Shown: positions 7,421 through 15,050 of the stretch, piece after piece | Layout: every line of letters starts with the position of its first letter | How positions within the stretch are numbered: the first letter of the stretch is position 1 | Origin: an uncultured Eubacteriales bacterium | GTDB lineage: Bacteria; Bacillota; Clostridia; Christensenellales; Aristaeellaceae | Length of the DNA stretch: 64,000 nt | Assembly (NCBI GenBank): GCA_902777335.1 | Contig: CACYTF010000009.1 | Location: forward strand, 1 to 64,000 | Reading direction: 5' to 3' | Notes under the pieces: generated by a model | Database searches by the model: none | What the model was told of the DNA's origin: nothing | The model's input: only the letters and a program-made list of their open reading frames with translations | Made by a program: the position numbers and the translations under genes

Positions 7421-8647
7421 TCAATCCTGAATTTGCCTCTGCAGGAGCTCGATGGCCGCGGCCAGCTGGTTGTCGGACTGGGGGTCGGGCTCCAGGGGCA
7501 CGCCGTCCCCCACCAGCGCCACCTCCACATCCGGCGCGACGCCCACGTCCTGAGGGCAGCGGTCCAGCGCGTCGAAGTAGCTGGAGGTGGTCATCTGAAG
7601 CCCCGCCCCGTCGGATTCAAACGTGTGCAGCGACTGCACGATGCCCTTGCCGAAGGTGTTTACCCCGACGACGGTGCCCCGATGAAAGGCCTGCACCGAC
7701 GCGGCCAGTATCTCCGAAGCGCTGGCCGACATGTCGTTCACCAGCACCACCAGGGGAACGTCGTAGAACGCCTCGTCGGAGTAGAAGTCCTGCCGGGTGC
7801 CGTCCTTCTCCTTCACGTAGACGATCACGCCGGTGGGCAGCAGGCTGTCGGCAATGTCGACGACCTGGTCCAGAAGGCCGCCGGGATTGTCGCGCACATC
7901 CACCACCAGCCCCACCGCGCCCTGGCTTTTGAAGGCCTCTATGGCCTGGCTGAACAGGATCGCGGCGTTTCCGGAGAACTGGGAGATGCAGATGTAGCCG
8001 ATGTTGCCCGGCAGCATGCGGTAGCTGGCGTAGTCGATCTGCACATCGCCGCGGGTGATGCTGATATCGACCGTCTCGCCGCCGCGCAGCAGCGTCAGCG
8101 TCACCGCCGCGCCCGCTTCGCCCCGTATGCGGTTGACGGCGTCGTTGTAGCTTCGGCCGTCCTCGCCGCTGACGGCGGCCCCGTCCACCGCGATGATCCT
8201 GTCGCCGGCGCGCAGGCCCGCGCCCTCGGCGGGGGTGTTCGAATACACGCGCGCCACCTGGATCTGGCCGTCGGCCGTGTTCTGCAGCAGCGCGCCGATG
8301 CCGGTGTACGCGCCGTTGTTGTTCTCGTCGGCGCGCTTCATCTCCTCAGGGGTGTAGTAGAAGGTGTAGGGGTCGTCAACGGCCTTGGCCATGCCGCGGA
8401 TGGCGCCGAGGACCAGGGTATCGTCGTCCAGGTCCTTGTAGTAGTTCTTCAGAAGCGATGTGCGCACCTCTTCCAGGCGGCTGTAGCGCTGCAGCGTCTC
8501 GTATTCCTCCTGGGTCACCCAGCGGGGCTCGGCCGCCTGGGTCTGGGCGGCGCGGCCCGAAAACAGCATCGTCAGCGTCGAGGAGATCACGGCGATCATC
8601 ACCGCGGCCCATACCATCGCGATGGTGCGCAGGGAGCTTTTTTTCAT
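7421..8647 (-). CDS. ctpA: S41-family carboxyl-terminal processing protease (CtpA-like)
   Basis: This 408-residue membrane-anchored serine protease has an N-terminal signal-anchor (about residues 8-31). A helical segment with the DDPYTFYYTPEE motif follows near 90, then a PDZ domain (about 100-190, with GAGLRAGDRIIAVDG), then the S41 catalytic domain. The nucleophile is in SASASEILAAS near 305 and the general-base lysine in FGKGIVQSLH near 330, giving the Ser-Lys dyad. It acts outside the membrane on C-termini of envelope proteins. In sporulating Firmicutes relatives (CtpB) act in sporulation signalling, which is possible here but not shown. A GGAGG site precedes the ATG. Confidence 0.9.
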   Translation of the reverse strand: MKKSSLRTIAMVWAAVMIAVISSTLTMLFSGRAAQTQAAEPRWVTQEEYETLQRYSRLEEVRTSLLKNYYKDLDDDTLVLGAIRGMAKAVDDPYTFYYTPEEMKRADENNNGAYTGIGALLQNTADGQIQVARVYSNTPAEGAGLRAGDRIIAVDGAAVSGEDGRSYNDAVNRIRGEAGAAVTLTLLRGGETVDISITRGDVQIDYASYRMLPGNIGYICISQFSGNAAILFSQAIEAFKSQGAVGLVVDVRDNPGGLLDQVVDIADSLLPTGVIVYVKEKDGTRQDFYSDEAFYDVPLVVLVNDMSASASEILAASVQAFHRGTVVGVNTFGKGIVQSLHTFESDGAGLQMTTSSYFDALDRCPQDVGVAPDVEVALVGDGVPLEPDPQSDNQLAAAIELLQRQIQD

Positions 8648-8703
8648 ATGGCCTCCAGCCGGTTACGGCGCCGGAAGAGGGGCGTCCCTTCCGGAATATC
8701 AGT

Positions 8704-8738
8704 GTGAATGCGCCGACATCGTCGGTCGGCGCATTCGG
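8704..8738 (-). terminator. Hairpin between the regulator and protease genes
   Basis: GAATGCGCCGA (8706-8716) pairs with TCGGCGCATTC (8726-8736). There is no clear U tract on the minus strand, so termination is uncertain. Confidence 0.5.
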
Positions 8739-8772
8739 TGCTTTGAAGTCTATGAGCGCGGGCGCTCCCGGA

Positions 8773-9843
8773 TTACAGGCGCAGCTTCCGGCTTTTTTCG
8801 CCCTTGCCCAGAAGCATCATCATCTTGAAGGTGACGGCGTCGTCGAAATTGCGCAGGTCAAGGCCGATGGCGTGCTGCACCTTCTCCAGCCGGTAGACCA
8901 GCGTGTTCCTGTGGATGTACAGCTTTCTGGCCGTCTCGGAGAGGTTCAGGCTGTTGTCGAAGAAGGTCTCGATGGTGTGCACCATCTCGTCGTTGAACAG
9001 GCGCACCGTCTTGCGGTTGAATATGCGGGCGTTGTAGCTGGCCCCGATCTCCGGCGACACCTCGCTGAGGAAGCGCTCCAGCAGCATGTTCCGGTACACG
9101 AACACCCGCTTGCCGCTGTGGAACACCCGGCCCACGCTGATGGCGTTGCGCGCCTCGGCATAGGCCTCCGGTATGGCCGTCAGGTCCTTGCGGGGGTCGG
9201 AGATGCCGATGTAGACGGTGGCCCCCGTCTCGGTGAGGAAGCTGCTGACGAAGGCGTTGGCGTATTCCTCGATCTCGGTGAAGTCCGCGTCCTCGTCCAC
9301 CGCCTTCAGCATGGCCACCGAGTGGTGCCCGACCTCGGTGATCAGGTCGTGGTCGTTGTCCAGGGCGTCGCTCATCATCTGTATGGCGCTCTCCACCTCC
9401 ATGTCCTGGAAGTAGAAGTACAGCACGCAGCGGTTCATCTGCATCGGTATGTCCTGGTCGGCGGCCATGGACTCGAACTCCGCGCCCTCCACGTCGCCCC
9501 GCAGCATCAGCCGCAGCGACTGCTCCCGGCTGGTGTGGCTCATGTCCTCGCGCATCAGCACGTTGATCAGCTCCGCGCACAGCACCGCGCACTTCTTCAC
9601 ATCCTCGCTGTCGCCGTGCAGGCACACGAACACCGGCTGCTCCTCGGAGGTGCCGATCAGCGTCATGGCCCCGTAGATGAACGGAATGGTCGGGTTCTGC
9701 AGCACCTCGTCCGGTATGGTGAAGGTGCGCGCGTCGCCCTCCGGCAGTATCACGTTGCCGCTTGAATCCAGCAGCAGCGCGGACATGTCGATCATGTTCA
9801 GTATGCGGGCGATCTTCACGGTCACACGGTGGTCCAGATACAT
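8773..9843 (-). CDS. PucR/CdaR-like transcriptional regulator
   Basis: This is a 356-residue protein. I start it at 9843, seven bases after GGGAGG; the upstream in-frame ATG at 9882 lacks a site. The N-terminus resembles a sugar-diacid recognition or sensor domain (RVTVKIARILNMIDMSALLL, about 5-130). A central GGDEF-like fold typical of CdaR regulators follows (about 150-260, with GATVYIGISDPR). A PucR-type helix-turn-helix closes the protein (NLSETARKLYIHRNTLVYRL near 297-316), with FDDAVTFKMMMLL after it. Regulators of this family sense small molecules, often diacids or purines. The regulated genes here are not evident; the neighbouring protease is one candidate. Confidence 0.82.
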   Translation of the reverse strand: MYLDHRVTVKIARILNMIDMSALLLDSSGNVILPEGDARTFTIPDEVLQNPTIPFIYGAMTLIGTSEEQPVFVCLHGDSEDVKKCAVLCAELINVLMREDMSHTSREQSLRLMLRGDVEGAEFESMAADQDIPMQMNRCVLYFYFQDMEVESAIQMMSDALDNDHDLITEVGHHSVAMLKAVDEDADFTEIEEYANAFVSSFLTETGATVYIGISDPRKDLTAIPEAYAEARNAISVGRVFHSGKRVFVYRNMLLERFLSEVSPEIGASYNARIFNRKTVRLFNDEMVHTIETFFDNSLNLSETARKLYIHRNTLVYRLEKVQHAIGLDLRNFDDAVTFKMMMLLGKGEKSRKLRL

Positions 9844-9994
9844 GGGGCATCCTCCCTCACAGCCGTCGTTGTTTGGCTTCATTATATCGGCCGAATGTTG
9901 AAATCCCGAGAAATTTCGGCGCGTAAATATGGCATTATTGTTAATTGTCGGATTTTTTGTGTAGTTCTACTGAAACATTAAGTTTTTATCACAC

Positions 9995-10765
9995 TCACAG
10001 GTCCAGCCACTGGTTCACCAGCCGGCTGCCGGGCGACGCGGCGCTCCACAGCACGGAGGCCAGAAAACCCGCCTCGCGGATGCTGACGACATTGTTGCCC
10101 GCCACGATCAGGTGGTCCAGCAGCGGTATCTTCAGCGGCGCGAAGGCCTGCAGCGCCCGAAGGGTACACTGCAGATCCTCCCTGGAGGGCCGGAGCGTGC
10201 CCTGGGGGTGGTTGTGGGCCAGCACGATGTACCTGGCCTCGTCGTTCAGGGCCACCTCCAGCAGCTGCCCCAGGTAGAAGGGCGCGTTGTCGACGCCGCC
10301 CCGCTGCAACAGCGCCGGGCGGATCAGGCGGCCCTGCCGGTCCAGCAGGATCAGGTAAAAGCACTCCACGTGTCTTCCCACGTACAGCGTCTTCAGGTAT
10401 TCCCGCATCGGCGAGAGCCCGTTGAGCAGCGGGTGCATGCCCCACTGCTGCGACAGGCTTGTGCGCGTCAGCCCGGGAATGAGCGCGTAGTAGAACGCGT
10501 CGAGCCTTGAAAGGCCCGAGCGCTCCAGCGCCCGGCGGCTGGATTCCACGAAGTACTGCGGCGCGGGGTAGCGCCGCCGGATGGCCTCCATCGCCCCGTC
10601 CGCCGGCACGCGCTTGTGCATGAAGGCCTGGGTGCGCTCCACGGCGCGATACAGGCGCTCCTTCTTCTGCGAAAGCGGCGCGTGGGTGCCGGCAAAGCCC
10701 ATGGCGGCGGGCACTTCCCTGCGCGTGGAGAGCAGCCGCCTATGACGGGTCAGCTTCAGCTTCAT
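9995..10765 (-). CDS. radC: RadC-family MPN/JAB-domain protein
   Basis: The 256-residue protein carries the RadC core. There is an N-terminal helical region (about 40-110), then a JAB/MPN domain with the metal-binding HNHPQGTLRPSRED signature near 186-199 and the LDHLIVAGNNVVSIRE strand pair that ends this family. Length is close to the usual 220-230 residues, with an unusual basic N-terminal extension (MKLKLTRHRRLLSTRREV). RadC was long linked to DNA repair, but its biochemical role is unsettled. The start overlaps the end of the upstream small gene by 26 bp, which indicates translational coupling. Confidence 0.82.
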   Translation of the reverse strand: MKLKLTRHRRLLSTRREVPAAMGFAGTHAPLSQKKERLYRAVERTQAFMHKRVPADGAMEAIRRRYPAPQYFVESSRRALERSGLSRLDAFYYALIPGLTRTSLSQQWGMHPLLNGLSPMREYLKTLYVGRHVECFYLILLDRQGRLIRPALLQRGGVDNAPFYLGQLLEVALNDEARYIVLAHNHPQGTLRPSREDLQCTLRALQAFAPLKIPLLDHLIVAGNNVVSIREAGFLASVLWSAASPGSRLVNQWLDL

Positions 10766-11045
10766 CGCCCAGCGCCCCGCAGGCCGTCAGCGCCCCAAGC
10801 ACCTCTTCGGGCCGCTCCAGGCGCTCGCCCATGTACCAGCCCTTCAGCGTCTCGTCGTACTCCAGCACCGCCGCGCCGTCCACGGCCACGCCGCCCTTCA
10901 CAAAAACCAGGTCCAGCGAGACCGGGCGGGGAATGTCGTACAGATCGACCACGTATTCCCGGGCGGACAGCTGCTCGGCGTCCTCGCAGCCCTCCAAAAA
11001 CGCCCGGAGCGCGCGCTCGTTTTCCTGCGTCAGCTTGATCTTCAC
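10740..11045 (-). CDS. Small hypothetical protein coupled to radC
   Basis: This 101-residue protein begins with GTG at 11045, five bases after AGGAGGG. It overlaps radC by 26 bp. It is acidic, has no signal peptide or membrane segment, and contains a central beta pattern (SLDLVFVKGGVAVDGAAVLE) and a WYMGERLERPEEV motif. I do not recognise a family. The strong overlap suggests that it is produced in fixed ratio with RadC, perhaps as a partner. Confidence 0.7.
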   Translation of the reverse strand: MKIKLTQENERALRAFLEGCEDAEQLSAREYVVDLYDIPRPVSLDLVFVKGGVAVDGAAVLEYDETLKGWYMGERLERPEEVLGALTACGALGDEAEADPS

Positions 11046-11132
11046 GCTATCCCTCCTGTATGACAGGTTGTAAACCCTGTATGTAGTTTAGCGCAACGCC
11101 TGCGCTTTTGCAATACCCAATGAAAAATTAAG

Positions 11133-11161
11133 TTGACCGCCGGTGCGTTGTCACGTATAAT
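11133..11161 (+). promoter_or_regulatory. Sigma-A promoter for the Big-2 protein gene
   Basis: TTGACC (11133-11138), 17-bp spacer, TATAAT (11156-11161), about 40 bases before the ATG at 11201. Confidence 0.85.
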
Positions 11162-11200
11162 ATAGAATGTGAAATTATGTAACAAGCGAGGCCTGTCGCC

Positions 11201-12571
11201 ATGAAAACCCCCCTTGGGAAGCTGACCAGTCTGATGGCGGTCCTGATACTGGGAACGCTGCTTTTCGCGCCGATGCGCTTCGGCAGCGAGGATTACCTGT
11301 ATGCCCATCCCCGCTCCGTGCGCATGAATCCGGGCGACAGCTATCCCCTCTCCTACCGGCTGGAGTCGGACGTGCCTCAGAAGGTCAGCTACGCGACGAC
11401 CAACGAAAGCGTGGCCATCGTCAACGAAAACGGCGTGGTGACCGGCGTCGGGCCCGGCAGCGCCAGCATCCGCCTGAACGCGGAAAACGGCGCCCGCGCC
11501 ACGGTGCAGATCCAGGTGGCCGGCTTCACGACCTCCACGCTGACGCTGAACACCGATTCCATCACCATGGAAAAGGGACAGATCACCGGCCTGAAGGCCA
11601 TATTCAACGACAAGGCGGACAACACGCTGGTGCGCTGGCACAGCGACAACGAGAGCATTGCCCGCGTGGACGCCGTGGGCCGCGTTTCCGGCATCGGCGG
11701 CGGCGACACCCGCGTCACCGTCACCTCGGCCGACGGCCTGACCGCCAGCGCCGACGTGCACGTCCACGTGGCCGGCAACGCCATGCGCATATCGCCGGAG
11801 CTGGTCACCGTGGGCGCGGGCACCTATCTGCGCCTGGGCACACGCTACATCCCCGGAGACACCACCGACGCCGTCACCCACTGGAGCAGCAGCGACGACA
11901 GCGTGCTGCGGGTGCAGTCGGACGGCACGCTGTACGCCGTGTCCGAGGGCGAGGCCATACTGGGCGCCTTCTCCAGGGACGGGCTCACCGCCAGCACCAT
12001 CGTCACCGTGGACCGCCCCGCCGCGGATTTTGAGATCTCCCCGGCCGCGGCCACCATCGAGCGCGGCAGCAAGCTGTCGCTGCAGCCCCGGTTCTTCGAC
12101 GCCGACGGCAATGTGGACGAGGGCTCCAGCGATCACTACATCACCTGGACCTCCAGCGACCCCTCCGTGGCCACCGTGGAGGACGGCACCGTCACCGCCG
12201 TCGCCTCCGGCACGGCGCGCATCAGCGCCTCCGCCGACGGCAAGATCGCCAGCTGCGTGATCACGGTGCAGGTGCTGGTGGAGGAGGTGCGCCTGAACCT
12301 CAGCGAGCTCTACGTGCTCAGGGAGCAGACCGTCATGCCGATCCAGCTGAAGGCGGAGGTGTTCCCCGCCGACGCCGACAACACCCGGCTGGTCTGGTCG
12401 GCCGACAACGACCTGGTGGCCACCGTGAACCAGCGCGGCATCGTGTCGCTGACCGGCGGCTACGGCACGGCCACCGTCACCGCCCGCAACGAGAGCGGCG
12501 CGGAGGCCAAATTCGTGGTCAACGTGGTCGCGGAGCTGCCGGAGGGCGTGGAATACCCCGGCAGCCGCTAA
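11201..12571 (+). CDS. Secreted protein with five Big-2 immunoglobulin-like domains
   Basis: This 456-residue protein has an N-terminal signal or signal-anchor (MKTPLGKLTSLMAVLILGT). Five bacterial Ig-like group 2 domains follow at roughly 35-110, 114-193, 196-281, 284-365 and 367-450. Each shows the pattern of a V/IxWxSD strand followed by VATVxxxG and GTAxITA (for example WTSSDPSVATVEDGTVTA). There is no LPXTG motif, no S-layer homology domain and no catalytic domain. It is therefore a pure adhesion or spacer protein tethered by its N-terminus or released. It has a strong promoter 40 bp upstream and a strong terminator after it, so it is monocistronic. Confidence 0.85.
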   Translation: MKTPLGKLTSLMAVLILGTLLFAPMRFGSEDYLYAHPRSVRMNPGDSYPLSYRLESDVPQKVSYATTNESVAIVNENGVVTGVGPGSASIRLNAENGARATVQIQVAGFTTSTLTLNTDSITMEKGQITGLKAIFNDKADNTLVRWHSDNESIARVDAVGRVSGIGGGDTRVTVTSADGLTASADVHVHVAGNAMRISPELVTVGAGTYLRLGTRYIPGDTTDAVTHWSSSDDSVLRVQSDGTLYAVSEGEAILGAFSRDGLTASTIVTVDRPAADFEISPAAATIERGSKLSLQPRFFDADGNVDEGSSDHYITWTSSDPSVATVEDGTVTAVASGTARISASADGKIASCVITVQVLVEEVRLNLSELYVLREQTVMPIQLKAEVFPADADNTRLVWSADNDLVATVNQRGIVSLTGGYGTATVTARNESGAEAKFVVNVVAELPEGVEYPGSR

Positions 12572-12588
12572 ACCGACGTATCGCAAAA

Positions 12589-12625
12589 AGGGCCGCCCCG
12601 GGATTGCCCCGGGGCGGCCCTTAAT
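12589..12625. terminator. Bidirectional terminator
   Basis: GGGCCGCCCCGGG pairs with CCCGGGGCGGCCC, with a TTTTT run on the minus strand and TTAATACATTT on the plus strand. It lies between convergent genes ending at 12571 and 12643. Confidence 0.9.
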
Positions 12626-12642
12626 ACATTTGTTTGTGCGGA

Positions 12643-13596
12643 TCAGTCGAAGATGACCTCGGAGATGGCGCCGCTGAAGTCATAGGTCACGGTGCCGGTG
12701 GTCTCGCCGTCTTCGCCCTTCATGCTGCCGTACCAGCAGGAGATGCCGTTTTCCAGAAGCTCCATGGTGGTCATCCACTGGGCGCTGTAGGCGCTGCAAT
12801 CGGCCTGCCACAGCACATTGCCGTCGGCGGAGATCGCCACCGGATCGGGGCCGTAATAGCCGCCGATGTAAAGCGTTCCATCGGGGCCGACCACTCGGGA
12901 GACGCTGCCGCCCAGGAAGATGTCTTCCTTGGTCACTTCCCAGCGAATCGCGCCGTCGGCCGGATTCAGGGCGCTCAGGCCCAGCCAGTCGTTGTACATC
13001 AGCACCGAGGGCGCGTCGGCCGTGCCGCCGATCAGCGCGTCGGTCTGGGTCATTTCGGTCACGTCCGGCGTCATCGTCTGCTTTCTCCACAGCTCGGCGC
13101 CGTTGCCGTCCAGGCCGACCACCAGCAGGTACTCATTGGCTTCGGTGTAGATGCGGCGGGCCATCACGTGCACACCGGCGACCGTTTCGTCCACGATGAT
13201 CTGGTCGTCCGTGTACTGGGAGGCCGCGTTGATGTCCGCGATGGGGGCCTCCGCCGGCAGCTCGCGCTCGGCGATCGGGCCGAGGTCGACTTCCTCCTCC
13301 GGCTCCACCTCCGGCTCCTCAACGGCCAGCAGCTCCAGGAAGTCGTTGCGGATGAAGCCGTCGATGCCCTGATAGTTCACGGCGATCCAGTCGGAGCCCT
13401 CCACGGCGGCGCAGCCGGTCAGCTCGGTGCCCAGCGGAACCAGGCCCAGGCTGTCGCTGTCGGTGCTGGGCGTTCTGCGCAGGTTAACCGCCTGCTTGCA
13501 CTTGATGACCTTCATGGTCATGGTAGGCCCTTCGGCCAAGGCAAAAGCCGTCAGGAGGCAGGCTGCCGCAATCAAACATGCCAGAATACGTTTCAT
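12643..13596 (-). CDS. Secreted protein with SH3-like and PQQ-like segments
   Basis: The 317-residue protein has a signal peptide (MKRILACLIAAACLLTAFA) and then an SH3b-like domain at about 27-90 (AVNLRRTPSTDSDSLG, a typical bacterial SH3 start, with GFIRNDFLEL at its end). An acidic Glu/Pro linker follows (EEPEVEPEEEVDLG). The C-terminal part (125-317) has PQQ/beta-propeller-like blades: GAELWRKQT, DGAIRWEVTKED, DGTLYIGGYYG and GNVLWQADC. Only about half a propeller is present. SH3b domains often bind peptidoglycan, so I infer a wall-associated protein. It has its own promoter (13658-13686) and shares the terminator at 12589-12625. Confidence 0.75.
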   Translation of the reverse strand: MKRILACLIAAACLLTAFALAEGPTMTMKVIKCKQAVNLRRTPSTDSDSLGLVPLGTELTGCAAVEGSDWIAVNYQGIDGFIRNDFLELLAVEEPEVEPEEEVDLGPIAERELPAEAPIADINAASQYTDDQIIVDETVAGVHVMARRIYTEANEYLLVVGLDGNGAELWRKQTMTPDVTEMTQTDALIGGTADAPSVLMYNDWLGLSALNPADGAIRWEVTKEDIFLGGSVSRVVGPDGTLYIGGYYGPDPVAISADGNVLWQADCSAYSAQWMTTMELLENGISCWYGSMKGEDGETTGTVTYDFSGAISEVIFD

Positions 13597-13657
13597 GGTT
13601 CAGGTGATCCCCCTTGTCTTCATTATCGGGACGGAAGTATACCTTATCCCTGAATAT

Positions 13658-13686
13658 AGTATACCCCGTTTCAGCATGCACGTCAA
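13658..13686 (-). promoter_or_regulatory. Sigma-A promoter for the SH3/PQQ-like gene
   Basis: Minus strand TTGACG (13681-13686), 17-bp spacer, TATACT (13658-13663), about 60 bases before the start at 13596. Confidence 0.8.
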
Positions 13687-13767
13687 TATCGATTGCCCGT
13701 TTGTCATTTTTTCGACGCTTTCGCCGCCGAAATACCATTTGTTTGCCATTCTCAGGACACTTTTCTC

Positions 13768-13796
13768 TTGCAAAAACGCCATAAAACCCATATAAT
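13768..13796 (+). promoter_or_regulatory. Sigma-A promoter for the peptidoglycan-binding protein gene
   Basis: TTGCAA (13768-13773), 17-bp spacer, TATAAT (13791-13796), about 75 bases before the ATG at 13872. Confidence 0.8.
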
Positions 13797-13871
13797 AGAC
13801 TCAGAATCGTTCGCCCGCCGCCGGCCGGCCCCTTGGGGCCCCGCGATACGGCGATACAAGAGGTGTTGTGC

Positions 13872-14990
13872 ATGAAAAAACTCGCTTTGCTGCTCGTACT
13901 TATGCTGTGCCTGTCGTCCGTCTCCGCCCTGGCCGAGGTCAGGCGCGGCGACCACGGCGAAGAGGTGCGCTATCTGCAATGGCTGCTGCAGCAGACCGGC
14001 TGGCTGTCCGACAAGCCCGACGGCTCCTTCGGCCCCCGGACCGAGCAGGCCGTGATCGACTACCAGAATTCCAAGGGCCACGAGGCAACCGGCGTTGCCG
14101 ACGACGCACTGATGCTGGAGCTGGACGAGGACCGCGTGCGCCACGACCAGGAGCTCTACGGCTCGGACTACTACCAGCCCTACCCCGGCAACTACGAGCC
14201 GGCGATGGTGGCCGACTACGGCGCGCCCCCCCACTGCCGGACGACGGTGCTCCAGGACATACTGTACCGCGACAGCTGCCCCGAACACCTGGAACTGCTG
14301 GAGCAGGAGTACAACCTGGCCGCCCTGGGCGACGCCGCCAGCTACGCCCAGGCCTCCGAGCTGTGGCGCAAGGAGCTGAACGCGCAGTTTGACGCCTGGC
14401 GCGACAGCGCGCCGCAGGCGCGAAGGCCGGACATCGAGGCGGCCCGCGAAGCCTGGGACGCCTGCTTCCAGGCCCAGTACGGGGCGCTGAACGCCACGCT
14501 TCAGGACCCGGCGACCGTGGAGCGCCAGCTGGCGCTGATGCTGAAGAACTTCACCGGCACCCTGTGCGAGTTCCTGTCGGGCGACATGCCCGCCACGCCC
14601 GCGGAGGATTACACGCCGGCCACCGATAGCGCCAGCACGGAGCCCTTCTGCGTGCAGTGGGCCATCAACGCCGGCACGGAGTTCTTCACCGGCTGCGCGG
14701 CCCACGCGCCGCTGTTCGCCCGGGAATATGAGTGGACCCGTTCCGGCGCGAGCGACGCCGCCGGGCTCAACGCGCTGCGGTCGGATTGGGACGCCGCCCT
14801 GATGGCCATGTACGACCTGTGGGCCGAAAAGTACGGCGGCGACGCCGTTTCCGCCGCCAGGGAAGCCTGCCGGCAGGCCCTGGACACCCTGGACGGCGCA
14901 CTCTCCGGCGATAGCCTCGCGGCCCTCGCCCACGTGCGCGCGGTCCAGCTGGAATGCGCGCGGCTGTGCGAGCTGCTGAAGGGAAATTGA
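13872..14990 (+). CDS. Secreted protein with peptidoglycan-binding domain
   Basis: The start at 13872 (after AAGAGGTG) gives 372 residues with a signal peptide (MKKLALLLVLMLCLSSVSAL). A PG_binding_1 domain occupies about 22-80 (RRGDHGEEVRYLQWLLQQTG, DGSFGPRTEQAVIDYQ). The rest is a long, Ala-rich, mostly helical region (110-372) with several spaced Cys (HCRT, DSCPE, DACF, LCEFL, FCVQW, TGCAAH, REACRQ, LECARLCE). It has no catalytic signature that I can recognise. The peptidoglycan-binding fold targets it to the wall. The monocistronic layout has a promoter upstream and a terminator at 15001-15037. Confidence 0.75.
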   Translation: MKKLALLLVLMLCLSSVSALAEVRRGDHGEEVRYLQWLLQQTGWLSDKPDGSFGPRTEQAVIDYQNSKGHEATGVADDALMLELDEDRVRHDQELYGSDYYQPYPGNYEPAMVADYGAPPHCRTTVLQDILYRDSCPEHLELLEQEYNLAALGDAASYAQASELWRKELNAQFDAWRDSAPQARRPDIEAAREAWDACFQAQYGALNATLQDPATVERQLALMLKNFTGTLCEFLSGDMPATPAEDYTPATDSASTEPFCVQWAINAGTEFFTGCAAHAPLFAREYEWTRSGASDAAGLNALRSDWDAALMAMYDLWAEKYGGDAVSAAREACRQALDTLDGALSGDSLAALAHVRAVQLECARLCELLKGN

Positions 14991-15000
14991 TTCCAAAGAC

Positions 15001-15037
15001 AACTTGGGCGCGTATCGTTTCGATACGCGCCCAAGTT
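15001..15037. terminator. Bidirectional terminator
   Basis: AACTTGGGCGCGTATCG pairs perfectly with CGATACGCGCCCAAGTT around a three-base loop. It lies between convergent genes ending at 14990 and 15051. Confidence 0.9.
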
Positions 15038-15050
15038 GTTTCTCGCGTTC

